IMG/VR virus record: IMGVR_UViG_3300024257_000003
Span: 1-64,000 of that record
Direction: 5' to 3' (one strand)
From: a virus
DNA: 64,000 bases
Below the pieces are notes generated by a model that saw only the letters and a list, made by a program, of their open reading frames with translations, was not told the origin of the DNA and searched no databases. Positions 38,404 to 47,265 of the stretch are shown here, piece after piece (within the stretch, counting starts at the first letter, position 1; every line of letters begins with the position of its first letter). Made by a program: the position numbers and the translations under genes.

Positions 38404-39189
38404 ATGGGTGATAAGAAAAATAAAGCTCTCGGACGTAAGGTCCGTAACAGGGACATTGCACGCATTGATGAATGCTGCTTGGCCCTCAAGACTGGTACCA
38501 AAAAAGAAGCCTACGATGCTCAAGAAAAGATCCTAGAATACTTTGACAGCTATCTGGAAAAGTATGTAAATCTATTCTCTGGGGCTAGCATAGACTTAAG
38601 CAACTACGACACCAGAGGCTTCCTCGGGATGTTCCTAACAGGTCGTCCCAAAACTCCTGCCAATTTATCTCATCAACGTTTGTATATTGCAAAGGTAATG
38701 CAGCGCTTTACTCGCGACGACATCAAGTCTGAGCTAACAGTATTGTTCTTAAATGTATTATCAAAGTATAGAATCGTAGAAGGAGTGAACGCTTTAAATC
38801 CTCTGACGAAGATTTTCAGATGGAGAGTTAAGGATTGGTTCAATAGAGTTGTGAAAGATCCTCTCTTCAAGACAGTAGAGCCCAGAGGCATTAGTGCCAG
38901 CGGGCAGAGGATTAGTCTTGAGGAGTTCATTGATTTGAATTGGCACGTAGAGCCTAACGTAGAAGAGATGGACTTGAGCATGGATCTGATTTGGACATTG
39001 AGTCCTCGTCAGTCTTTCTATGCTGTCCTGAGTAGATATGAGAGATACCTCATCTCCCTTATCTTTGAGAAGAGACTTCCTATTGTCAAGGTGGCAGACA
39101 AGCTGCAGAGAGATAAGGATACGATTAAACGTCACCTACGCGCAGCTCTTAAAAAGCTGGAGGAAAAGATAACGGATGGGGAACGCTGA
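38404..39189 (+). CDS. Phage sigma factor-like protein
   Basis: 261 aa. The C-terminal ~70 residues fit sigma region 4: SPRQSFYAVLSRYERYLISL, then KRLPIVKVADKLQRDKDTIK (HTH) and R-H-L-R-A-A-L-K-K-L. The middle (about 110-160) resembles region 2: DDIKSELTVLFLNVLSKYRI and IFRWRVKDWFNRV. It probably redirects host RNA polymerase to phage genes, possibly the large - strand virion block. It is preceded by a near-consensus host-type promoter. Confidence 0.7.
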   Translation: MGDKKNKALGRKVRNRDIARIDECCLALKTGTKKEAYDAQEKILEYFDSYLEKYVNLFSGASIDLSNYDTRGFLGMFLTGRPKTPANLSHQRLYIAKVMQRFTRDDIKSELTVLFLNVLSKYRIVEGVNALNPLTKIFRWRVKDWFNRVVKDPLFKTVEPRGISASGQRISLEEFIDLNWHVEPNVEEMDLSMDLIWTLSPRQSFYAVLSRYERYLISLIFEKRLPIVKVADKLQRDKDTIKRHLRAALKKLEEKITDGER

Positions 39190-40117
39190 AGCACCAGAAG
39201 TCGGCTCGCTAGTTCAAGTAGAAAAGAATCTTAGGCTTCGTCATGTCGTTGGACAAGAGGAGGCCGTAAGGAGACTAGCGGGTCTTGTTGATCGAATCTT
39301 GAATGATGATCACTTCTCTGACTGGGCTCTCGATAAGCCAAAGGCCATAGCCTTGACTGGGCCGCCTGGCTGTGGGAAGACCCACTCAATTAGAGCATTA
39401 GCAAATGAAGTTGAATGTCCTTTGATTGAACTGTGCTATGAAGACTTGGCGTCTCATCTGTATGATGAATCGATTGAAAAGTTGGCGGCGTTTAAGGCTC
39501 AGGTGGACGAAGTCTCAAGAGAGCATGGACATGTATTAATTCTTATAGACGAAGCAGACAGCTTCTTTCTATCTAGGTTCGATAGCAATGTCCATGCGTC
39601 TGACAAGAAGAAGACAAACTTCTTCCTTCGTTGGATTGATGGAGACATGGAGGGCAGCCAGAACTTTACAATGGTTGTCACCTCTAATGCGTGGGACTTA
39701 ATTGACCCTGCCCTTAAGAGGTCTGGGCGCTTTACTGAGATCAAGTATCACAAGCTAAAGCCCGAGCATATAAAAGAAGCCCTGCAAGTTCATATTGAAC
39801 TCGCTGAGTCTAAGGCTGGTAGGAAGATGTTCGCTCCCTTGGAGGGAGACTTCGCATTGCCGGCAACAGTTACTGGGGCTGACATCAAAGAGATCGTGGC
39901 AGAAGTGCTACTGCAGAAGGCCAATGAGTTTCTTCCTCTGTATAGACTGAAGATGGATGGTCAAGACGTTAATATTACATACGGAAAGGATTCGTTAATT
40001 CATCCTGATGATGTGTACGCTGCGGCATTTAAAATTGCCAATAGTATGAATCAGGAGAAGAGGAGTGTGGGGTTTGGACGGAGCAGAACTGAATGTGCTG
40101 AACATTATAAAGCGTGA
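39176..40117 (+). CDS. AAA+ ATPase
   Basis: 313 aa, classic AAA clade (FtsH/Cdc48/katanin-like). Walker A GPPGCGKT (62-69), Walker B VLILIDEADSFF, sensor 1 VVTSNAW and DPALKRSGRF (arginine-finger box). Only one ATPase domain, and no protease or membrane segment. It might remodel a protein complex at the replication fork or in assembly; no partner is shown. Overlaps the sigma gene by 14 bases. Confidence 0.85.
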   Translation: MGNAEAPEVGSLVQVEKNLRLRHVVGQEEAVRRLAGLVDRILNDDHFSDWALDKPKAIALTGPPGCGKTHSIRALANEVECPLIELCYEDLASHLYDESIEKLAAFKAQVDEVSREHGHVLILIDEADSFFLSRFDSNVHASDKKKTNFFLRWIDGDMEGSQNFTMVVTSNAWDLIDPALKRSGRFTEIKYHKLKPEHIKEALQVHIELAESKAGRKMFAPLEGDFALPATVTGADIKEIVAEVLLQKANEFLPLYRLKMDGQDVNITYGKDSLIHPDDVYAAAFKIANSMNQEKRSVGFGRSRTECAEHYKA

Positions 40118-41150
40118 GATTACTCGCCCTAGGCATCCTAGAGCTAGAAGAAATCCTACGTTTTATCCTTCATCAGCCTCGGCAGTAACACCAGAGGGAC
40201 ATGTCCTTGGTGGTTGCTGGAGATCAGATTGGTATAGAATCCACAACGTGGTTCCTACCAATGAATCTGAATTGTACATGCATATGATTTGGCACTTGGG
40301 TCGCGCCATAGAGAGCAAGCTCATTGATGCAATGAAGTGTGCTGGCATCTATGAAAATGATGGAGTCAAGTTCTACGACCCTAAGCATAATGTTTCTGGC
40401 GAGCTAGATATCGTTGGGCGATATCGTCGCAAGGACCAATCAATTGGCTACTATGGAATAGAGGTCAAGAGTGTTTATGGCATTGGTGTTAGCAAGACTA
40501 TCATGGGGAGGTCCCGTGCATGGCGTGGGCAGAAGGCGTTTGATCCCTTTCCGAAAGAGTCAAACATCATGCAGACCATGGTCTATTTAGACCAGTTCTC
40601 CAAGGAGCATGGCGACGGCTACCACCTAGAGTTCTTTAAGCTTGTGTACATGCCAAGAGATAAGCCTAATGATGGACGAGAGTATACTGTTCGCCTAGTT
40701 ACAAAGGCTGATCTTGACAGTGTGCTGCTTGCAAAGTATGGCCCTAAGATGAAGGACGGGGAAAGGTACGCTCAGGTTGAGACCGATGGCTTCTCTACTA
40801 AGATAGAGGTAAGATTCAGTCTCGAAGATATGTACTCTCGTTGGCTGGAAGAGAAGGAGATGTTCAAGCAGAATGTTATTCCCGTGCGACCATACAAGAA
40901 GTTCTACTCACCGGAAGAGATTGACAGCTATAAGGCAGCAGGAATGGTTTCCAAAACCATGTTCGAAGCCTGGGAGAAAGCAGGTAAGCCCAAGTCTTCA
41001 TTGGATAAAACTCCTGGACATTTCCTATGTAAAAGTTATTGTGACTACAGAGATTTCTGTTATGACAGACTTGGACAGCCAAGGAAAGAAGCTGACATGG
41101 TCGGACTAGTTCAAATTGCCGACCCCAAAGAGGAGGTAGAAAATGCCTGA
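40074..41150 (+). CDS. Cas4/RecB-like PD-(D/E)XK nuclease
   Basis: TTG 40074 with AGGAG at 40061-40065; GTG 40065 is also possible. 358 aa. The active site is visible: VSGELDIVGRYRRKDQSIG then Y-Y-G-I-E-V-K-S (G-E-x-D and E-V-K) and a Q-T-M-V-Y-L-D helix. One N-terminal Cys (GHVLGGCWRS) and three C-terminal Cys (FLCKSYCDYRDFCY) fit a [4Fe-4S] cluster like Cas4/AddB. Exonuclease or ssDNA-processing activity is expected for this fold. The ATGA end overlaps the next gene. Confidence 0.8.
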   Translation: MDGAELNVLNIIKREITRPRHPRARRNPTFYPSSASAVTPEGHVLGGCWRSDWYRIHNVVPTNESELYMHMIWHLGRAIESKLIDAMKCAGIYENDGVKFYDPKHNVSGELDIVGRYRRKDQSIGYYGIEVKSVYGIGVSKTIMGRSRAWRGQKAFDPFPKESNIMQTMVYLDQFSKEHGDGYHLEFFKLVYMPRDKPNDGREYTVRLVTKADLDSVLLAKYGPKMKDGERYAQVETDGFSTKIEVRFSLEDMYSRWLEEKEMFKQNVIPVRPYKKFYSPEEIDSYKAAGMVSKTMFEAWEKAGKPKSSLDKTPGHFLCKSYCDYRDFCYDRLGQPRKEADMVGLVQIADPKEEVENA

Positions 41151-41736
41151 AGAGAAGAAGGCGCCCCGTAGAGGACGCCCCAAGAAGACTGAAGAAGTTG
41201 TTGAGCCTGTAGTCGTACAGTCCGAAGAGTCCGCTGATGAAGTTGATAAGAGGATGGTGCCCAGAGATAGGGAGGAGGATAGGGTTGCCCCTATTAACTT
41301 CGGACCTGTTGGTCCTCGTATGGGCGTCGAGGTGTTTCTTCCGAAGGGAGATGTTGGCTTTAAGTTTACCAACTCCTCAAGCGATCAGGTTGTATCCTTC
41401 GAACCTCCTGTTGCCGTTAGGGTAACTAAAGAGGGAGGCACCTATAATAAGCTCGAGTTCTTTTACGAGACTGCCGCAGTGCCTTATAGTCGCTTCGACA
41501 ATAAGAACTTCCTCTTGATCACTCACAAGAATCCAGAGACTGGAAATCCTGTTGGACGCATCTATCGTAAGATAGTTTGCTCTGGGCGATTCTACACTTC
41601 TCTGAAGCAGATTCCTAATGTGAGACTAGTTAAGTTTGTGTGCTACACACAAGCTAAAGAACACTTTAACGATGGGACAGACAAGAATACCCCTAAGCAT
41701 ATGCCGGGGCTTGCTGCTCCCTACGTAAGGAGATAG
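41143..41736 (+). CDS. AT-hook-containing protein of unknown function
   Basis: 197 aa. Residues 7-15 (APRRGRPKK) form an AT-hook core (R-G-R-P), a minor-groove DNA-binding motif. An acidic low-complexity stretch follows, then a folded beta-rich domain of about 140 residues with FLPKGDVGFKFTNSSSDQVV. A DNA-bound or nucleoid-associated role is plausible; the domain itself is not recognised. Confidence 0.6.
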   Translation: MPEEKKAPRRGRPKKTEEVVEPVVVQSEESADEVDKRMVPRDREEDRVAPINFGPVGPRMGVEVFLPKGDVGFKFTNSSSDQVVSFEPPVAVRVTKEGGTYNKLEFFYETAAVPYSRFDNKNFLLITHKNPETGNPVGRIYRKIVCSGRFYTSLKQIPNVRLVKFVCYTQAKEHFNDGTDKNTPKHMPGLAAPYVRR

Positions 41737-41738
41737 CC

Positions 41739-41942
41739 ATGAAGAAAGTTGTTGGCTACTATACCTTGGCTCGAAACGAAAGTATCGATCTTCCTCACGA
41801 TGCACACATCATTGAATCTCGGGTAGACCATAATGGTGTTGCTACGGTCCTTGTTTCATATATGGAATATGAGACCGAAGCTGAGATTCCTGTGCCAGGT
41901 GGATGGGGAGCCCCACCTCTTATCCCTGTCTCCTCTACTTAA
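41739..41942 (+). CDS. Small unknown protein, 67 aa
   Basis: Last gene of the + strand operon. Pattern VVGYYTLARNESIDLPHDAH, then V-D-H-N-G-V-A-T-V-L-V, is seen in small phage proteins of unknown function (a strand followed by 'L-P-x-x-A-x-I'). Its TAA shares bases with the stop of the opposite-strand gene. Confidence 0.6.
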   Translation: MKKVVGYYTLARNESIDLPHDAHIIESRVDHNGVATVLVSYMEYETEAEIPVPGGWGAPPLIPVSST

Positions 41943-42154
41943 ACAATAGCCGCCAACGCGGCTTCCGCGACTGTAAGCCTTGCTTTAGTCGTTACCATCT
42001 CCGCCTCCACGGCGTTGAGATCGGTTTCCAAAAGAAGAGTAGCTGCATTAAACTGTGTTGTGCTGATACTGTTCCTGACCAGCTTTTCTAGCTGGTCTAT
42101 GCGTACTAACGCCGCATTCAATGCGGTTTCCAATTCTGTGTTAGTTAGTGCCAT
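41939..42154 (-). CDS. Small coiled-coil protein, 71 aa
   Basis: Ala/Thr/Leu-rich helix throughout (TELETALNAALVRIDQLEKL, then LETDLNAVEAEMVTTKARL), forming a likely coiled coil. Last gene of the - strand operon. Shares a MALT start with the holin-like gene upstream. Its stop overlaps the + strand stop at 41939-41942. Confidence 0.65.
   Translation of the reverse strand: MALTNTELETALNAALVRIDQLEKLVRNSISTTQFNAATLLLETDLNAVEAEMVTTKARLTVAEAALAAIV
41948..41963 (-). terminator. Hairpin at the end of the - strand operon
   Basis: AGCCGC (41948-41953), loop CAAC, GCGGCT (41958-41963): a perfect 6-bp GC-rich stem. Read on the - strand it is followed by ATTGTTT, a weak U-rich tract, so it could act as an intrinsic terminator for the virion operon. 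The stem lies inside the final codons of the last - strand gene. It has no T-run in the + direction. Confidence 0.45.
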
Positions 42155-42456
42155 TACACCCCCTCCCCTTTATCAATAGCTTTGTCTGATTCCTGGTCTG
42201 ATGTTGTATCCCCTATATTCCCTTTTAATTTTAGAGCAGTCCTTGGGATTGCGACACGGGCTACTGATATACCTATATAGCCTAGGGCTATGGTTACAAT
42301 CGAAGATGCGATTGTTTCAAAAATTCCCACACCCCAACCGAAAATAGAATACGAAATTCCTATTGTACTGATAAGTACTATTCCTATTAGAGCTAACAAA
42401 AACTTACGACTTAAGTATCCATTGTCATTATGGTAGTCTTTTTCGGTGAGGGCCAT
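42154..42456 (-). CDS. Holin-like membrane protein, 100 aa
   Basis: Two hydrophobic helices near residues 17-40 (FLLALIGIVLISTIGISYSI) and 44-66 (GIFETIASSIVTIALGYIGI), with a hydrophilic, acidic C-terminus. Size and topology fit a class II-type holin or another small phage membrane protein. No lysis gene is adjacent on this strand; the amidase is at 4793. Confidence 0.5.
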   Translation of the reverse strand: MALTEKDYHNDNGYLSRKFLLALIGIVLISTIGISYSIFGWGVGIFETIASSIVTIALGYIGISVARVAIPRTALKLKGNIGDTTSDQESDKAIDKGEGV

Positions 42457-42462
42457 TTTTAT

Positions 42463-42816
42463 TTATTCCTCGGACGCCGGGGTATCCTCAGCTTTGGCTG
42501 GGTGTTCTACCTTTGGCTTGCGGGTTCTTCTCTTGGGAGCCTTCTCTTCGAGAGGCTCTTTCTCAACAGGGGGTAATGGTTTAGGTGCTTCTTTGAGAGG
42601 CTCCTCTCTTTCGTGCTCAGGCTTTGGCCGCAGTTCCTTGTCGTCTGGAATGGGGCGTTCGAGCTTAGGTTCTGGGGCGGGCGCTGCCGGTGCAGGCGCC
42701 GCTTCCACAGGTAGGGCTGGCTCTACTGCCCATGTACCACGTCTCCATTTTCTTTGCTTCTGTGGTGACCTGGGGGCAAATCCTCTGCCAACTCTGCTTA
42801 CATTTTTAGTACTCAT
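42463..42816 (-). CDS. Pro/Ala/Glu-rich low-complexity protein, 117 aa
   Basis: Basic start (GFAPRSPQKQRKWRRGTW) then a long Pro/Ala/Glu/Lys repeat-like region (EAAPAPAAPAPEPKLERP), probably unfolded. Similar extended proteins act as spacers or scaffolds in virions, but no evidence beyond context. Confidence 0.55.
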   Translation of the reverse strand: MSTKNVSRVGRGFAPRSPQKQRKWRRGTWAVEPALPVEAAPAPAAPAPEPKLERPIPDDKELRPKPEHEREEPLKEAPKPLPPVEKEPLEEKAPKRRTRKPKVEHPAKAEDTPASEE

Positions 42817-42825
42817 CTTTTCTCC

Positions 42826-45108
42826 TTAAATTACTTGAAAGTCGATTACAATTATTGGGTCGGCTCCATCGATGATGTCAAATGCAGGTGTGACCGCATT
42901 GAAGATGCTCGGCTCTATGTCGAATCCAGTCGTCAGCTTATTCCTGACCTTTAGTGTATAGGTTGCAGTTGAATCGTAACCAGTGGTCACTGTGTAGTTG
43001 GCGTGACCCAAGGCAGTCTCAAAGACTACCTTCAGGATGCCCGTTCCCACAGTCCAAGTAGAACCTGCAGTTACGTCAACGTTGAAGAGGTCTGAAGTAT
43101 CAATTGCGGAAATGTTGTGAGTGCCCTTTGATGGATCAACCGAGATCATCCCCTTTGACTTAACAACGTTATCCTTGTAAACCCTATATGGGTCAGGTCC
43201 TCCTACGCCGCCGTATGTAACACCATCATCATGAGGCGCCCAACCGGTTGGGGAGAAGGCTGCTGCCGTGCAAACAAGCCCATCAGCGTCTGCTGTTGCT
43301 GGGCCCTGCCATGTATTGTCAGCGAAAAGGCTTTCAAGGTACTTGAATGAACCAATCTCTCCATCACCGCCAATGGTCACATTCGCTGTATAAGTCCCGG
43401 CGCCTTCTGCGCTTGTGATGCTAGGACCATGATTGAAGGTCAGGCCTGTAATCCAAGCTGCATTGGTTGCATGGAACTCAATCCCTCCCCCGCCAGAAAT
43501 AATCTTTGCAGCATCTACCCCATATAAATAAGCATCATTAGTTGCCTTTACGAGCGCAGAAGAATTAGACCCCTGAGCATCCACAAGGATGCTGTTGGCA
43601 GCCCCGATGGTTTTGATTCTTGAATTGGCACCAGTTCCTGATGCCGTCCGAGTGAAGATTCCTAAAGCTGTAGGATCACTAATCGTCTCAACCAAAGAGC
43701 CTAGCGTCAGGTCTACAGTCATGCCATTGCCGGCGTTGATGTCGACAACGCCTGAGCCAGAGCTTATTCTTGCAAATGTTCCAGCATCTAGTGTAATGAA
43801 GTCCCCTCCCGTTGTATCAATCAGGAAGTCATCTGTCGTTATGCTAGAGCCTGCTGCGCCAACCATGAGCAATGAAGCCCATGCATCGATGGTCAGGTTT
43901 CCACTAATGGTATTGCTGATGGTAAGTTGGTGTGGGGCTGTCAGAAATGAATGAGCCCCAACGGAATCCTCTGAATATAGAGAGACGTGAGGCAGCCCGC
44001 CATTTGCTATGGTCTGCCTGCCTATAAAGATGCCTCCATATCTGGGGTCTGCCGTTGCAGTCTGCTTGCCAATGAAGAGCTCGTCCGTCTCGTCTTGACC
44101 TGACCCTCTGGTCATACGAAGCTCTAGCAGATCTGTCGCAGGGGCTGCTCCACCTGTCGCGAATAGGCTCTGCGTATACTCCGTCCCACTGACCTCATCA
44201 TTCTCATACCACATGGACATGAAGTTGAGAGTTCCCGCATCTCCTGTTCCTGCAAATACAGGTCCAGTCCAGGTGAGTAGTCCGTCGATATTTATTGCTG
44301 GGTCAACAGATTGGACAGGCACTGAAATTTGTACGGGGTTTATTGCTACCGTGCTTATGGTGTTCCCATTGTTATAGGCAGTCTGAAGGGTAGCTACTCC
44401 TCCTAGTCCAAGCATCGCTGTATCCAGCGCCCCTAGCGCTGTGAGGATATCGGTGCTACCTACCATGTAAGTAGAGCCAGATATCTCTAGCCTTGTGGAG
44501 ATGTCCCTGAAGGTGTTTATCTCTGCTTCTGTTCCTATCTGATGCTTAACGTCTAGGATTCTTTCTGCGAGAGAGTAGGTAGATGCAACTGGAGCGCCAG
44601 CAAAGTGCACCGTGTTGAACGTTCCACCTGCTCCTATGTTGTCTGGGTCCCAAGTCTCACCGGCCAATTGAATGATCCAGTTCCTTAGCTGTGTGTCATC
44701 ATAGGCTGCGTTGTTCGCGTTGACCTCGTTCAAGAGGTCCTCTACTCTCCCCACCCTACCGAATAGACTCTGATATGAGTCCAGTACTACTTCCTTAATT
44801 GTTCTAGGACGTGTACCGTTATGAAGCAATCCCCCAAACTCTTGTGGTCGTGAAGTCTGGTCCATGTATACCTGTGAACCATCTAGTCCGTTAGTGATAG
44901 GATCTATCTTAGCGTTCCTATCTCCTATGGATCTTTGTTCCCTTCCTTGGGGAAGTGATGCTAGCAGGGGGTATAGTGCGCCGTTCCACTGAGCGGTAAT
45001 CTCGTTCAGGTCGGTTATGATCTCTTGGAAGGACTCTTGTAGAGCCTCCCTGTCCTCAAGGTCTGCCCTGACGACACCTACTGGACGAAGTTCTCTTAGT
45101 TCGCTCAT
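42826..45108 (-). CDS. Large fibre-like virion protein, 760 aa
   Basis: N-terminal ~170 residues are helical, with SYQSLFGRVGRVEDLLNEVN near 110-135. Much of the rest is beta-rich and Gly/Asp/Thr-rich with short repeating turns (for example ISSGSGVVDINAGNGMTVDL), typical of beta-helical tail fibres. DGVTYGGVGGPDPYRVYKDN lies near the C-terminal domain. No enzymatic motif seen. It is probably a tail fibre or tailspike-like appendage. Confidence 0.65.
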   Translation of the reverse strand: MSELRELRPVGVVRADLEDREALQESFQEIITDLNEITAQWNGALYPLLASLPQGREQRSIGDRNAKIDPITNGLDGSQVYMDQTSRPQEFGGLLHNGTRPRTIKEVVLDSYQSLFGRVGRVEDLLNEVNANNAAYDDTQLRNWIIQLAGETWDPDNIGAGGTFNTVHFAGAPVASTYSLAERILDVKHQIGTEAEINTFRDISTRLEISGSTYMVGSTDILTALGALDTAMLGLGGVATLQTAYNNGNTISTVAINPVQISVPVQSVDPAINIDGLLTWTGPVFAGTGDAGTLNFMSMWYENDEVSGTEYTQSLFATGGAAPATDLLELRMTRGSGQDETDELFIGKQTATADPRYGGIFIGRQTIANGGLPHVSLYSEDSVGAHSFLTAPHQLTISNTISGNLTIDAWASLLMVGAAGSSITTDDFLIDTTGGDFITLDAGTFARISSGSGVVDINAGNGMTVDLTLGSLVETISDPTALGIFTRTASGTGANSRIKTIGAANSILVDAQGSNSSALVKATNDAYLYGVDAAKIISGGGGIEFHATNAAWITGLTFNHGPSITSAEGAGTYTANVTIGGDGEIGSFKYLESLFADNTWQGPATADADGLVCTAAAFSPTGWAPHDDGVTYGGVGGPDPYRVYKDNVVKSKGMISVDPSKGTHNISAIDTSDLFNVDVTAGSTWTVGTGILKVVFETALGHANYTVTTGYDSTATYTLKVRNKLTTGFDIEPSIFNAVTPAFDIIDGADPIIVIDFQVI

Positions 45109-45111
45109 TTG

Positions 45112-47265
45112 TTACTCCGCGATCTTGATTTCATAACCATCCAATGAAGCACTTCTTCTTGGGTTGGTTGTTCTAAAAATTGCTTTGAAGACAAGACCTT
45201 CAGCAAAGGCTGCGGTCTTTGAGACTAGCTCAAACTGTTCTCTAGGTAGCTCTGCGTTTAGCTGTGCCCACTTGACTGCCACTCTGTTGACTACACCACC
45301 TATGCCGTCGTCTCCTCGGACGATTGCAAACTTTAAGTAGTCCTGGCTGTCTGCAGCTTCAAGGTCTGTGTTCCCAACTCTTTGTACAAGTTGTCCTGCA
45401 TACCTTGCGACACCACGGTACTGCTGTCTTGCTACATCTTGATCGAAATTAGTATTGTAGTCAAGGCCTTCAATCAAAAGCTTATGATTGTAAGGATACA
45501 GTGGATCAATAACATTGTACCCGGCTGTAACCGTTGGTGCTCCTGTTAGAGCTACGGTAAATCCATTGGTTCCATATACTGTTGAAGTCCCACCAAACTG
45601 TCCTGTAAGTTCGTCAAAGGTCGAGACTCCCATTAGTCCCTCAAGAGAATGCCAGTTCTCTCCTAGGACCTTGACGTAATGAATCCCCTCCGAAAGCCTT
45701 GCTCTCCCCGTTAGCCTAACTCCATCAACCCAGATTGGACGTGGGCCAAAATCAAACTCCTGCCCTCCCACCTGATCGATGTAAGCATAAGTATTGTAGT
45801 GAGTCCCATCGAAGTTCCATCCGTCCTCTACGACTGTATTGTCTGCCTGCCTGATGGAGTAGTATCTATTGTTCTTCCCTACGTTCCTCCATACCTCAAC
45901 CATGTCACTTGCCACTGCATCTTCTAATACATAGGTAGCAGCTATATCATCGCCAGGGAATGCTGGCGCTGTTGTATCTATAAGGGTCTCAGTGGTGGCT
46001 CTAGAGACGGCGTCCACCTCTGCGATCAGTGCGCCTGAGTTCTCTTCTCTGCTTAGAGGGATGATCCTTTGGAAGTCACCCTCTGTGAGGGTGTTATCTA
46101 AGAAGGCAATAAAGTATTCAATGTCCGTGTCAGGCTCGCGGTGCTCACATGCTATCGAAAGGGAGGCCTTGGTGAACTGCTTTCTGGTTCCATCTTCCTT
46201 GAGGACGATGTGTTGTTCTGATACGAGCTCACTCTCTGCGAGGTAGACGTTGCCTACCTCTGCAATCATAAGAGTCTTGATTCCAAACTGGTGGATGAAG
46301 TTATCTTCTTGGTCCAGGTTGATGTGAGTATCTCTTGTGAGGATGATCCTTAGGAATCTGAACTCTAGTCCCTCTACCATATAGATGGTTGGGCCATTGA
46401 CTCTTCGGGTTGGGTCAGCTACCGGGATGTCGTTCCAGGTGATGCCATCCTTAGAAGATTGGATTAAAACCAGGAGGGAGTTGTTTGTGATGTGCGGGTC
46501 GAGGATGAGCTTGTATGTCTTGAGAAATTCCCTCGTTGGAGGGATGACGCTCTGGAAGTCGATCCTTACTTCGATCCCTACCTGTCCTGGAACGGTGGAG
46601 GTCAGCTGGTACATCCATGGTCTATCTGATGGAGTTAGCATGTCCACGAGCCTTGAGTCTCTCGTGGCCGATGCTGCAGTAGTCTGTGGGCTCAGGGGTG
46701 TAACAGTGATTCCCCCGACGTCTATGTCCTCGAAGTCCAGTGCATCTACTACCTCTAGCTCATCATTCCTAAAGTACTTTGAGTGCACAGAGTGACCGTC
46801 TAGGTCAACGAATGCTGTGGTCCTATCCATGTCAATTAGAGTTGTCTCTTCGAAGTTGTCGCTTACTATGTTAAGTAGGCCGCCTGTCTTTTCTGTTGTC
46901 AGAAGGAGACGGTTGGCGCGGGAGACGAGGCTCTTTGTCTTCCTCGAGAGCCTATCTAGCTCAAATAGGGCTCGCTCCGTTGAGTCACCCAGACCTCGCT
47001 CTGCCTCTAAGTAGCTGTTGTATAAGACAAAAAGGTCTCCGACCATCTTCATTGATAGGTCATTAAACTTTGAAGCAGAGGCCTCCTCTCCGTATTCTAC
47101 GGACGGCTCAGCTTGAGAGAACTCAGGCAGCGCAAGGTCAAGGTCCTTTGTTCTCAGGTCTATGATACGAAGTATGTCTGACGCTGATGGAACTATGCCT
47201 TCATGGAGGATCCGAATGATTACCTCTTTCGCTATTGCTCTGATGTGTACATCTGAAATTGTCAC
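45112..47265 (-). CDS. Large virion protein with N-terminal coiled coil and discoidin-like part
   Basis: 717 aa. Helical from about 60 to 130 (FNDLSMKMVGDLFVLYNSYL then heptads). A jelly-roll-like segment follows: RPWMYQLTSTVPGQVGIEVR and TYKLILDPHITNNSLLVLIQ, the discoidin/F5-8C pattern of W-near-loop followed by 'V-x-L-x-x-x-F'. Similar in layout to the next two genes, so the three may be a paralogous set. Probably baseplate or tail appendage; no ligand can be named. Confidence 0.6.
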   Translation of the reverse strand: MTISDVHIRAIAKEVIIRILHEGIVPSASDILRIIDLRTKDLDLALPEFSQAEPSVEYGEEASASKFNDLSMKMVGDLFVLYNSYLEAERGLGDSTERALFELDRLSRKTKSLVSRANRLLLTTEKTGGLLNIVSDNFEETTLIDMDRTTAFVDLDGHSVHSKYFRNDELEVVDALDFEDIDVGGITVTPLSPQTTAASATRDSRLVDMLTPSDRPWMYQLTSTVPGQVGIEVRIDFQSVIPPTREFLKTYKLILDPHITNNSLLVLIQSSKDGITWNDIPVADPTRRVNGPTIYMVEGLEFRFLRIILTRDTHINLDQEDNFIHQFGIKTLMIAEVGNVYLAESELVSEQHIVLKEDGTRKQFTKASLSIACEHREPDTDIEYFIAFLDNTLTEGDFQRIIPLSREENSGALIAEVDAVSRATTETLIDTTAPAFPGDDIAATYVLEDAVASDMVEVWRNVGKNNRYYSIRQADNTVVEDGWNFDGTHYNTYAYIDQVGGQEFDFGPRPIWVDGVRLTGRARLSEGIHYVKVLGENWHSLEGLMGVSTFDELTGQFGGTSTVYGTNGFTVALTGAPTVTAGYNVIDPLYPYNHKLLIEGLDYNTNFDQDVARQQYRGVARYAGQLVQRVGNTDLEAADSQDYLKFAIVRGDDGIGGVVNRVAVKWAQLNAELPREQFELVSKTAAFAEGLVFKAIFRTTNPRRSASLDGYEIKIAE

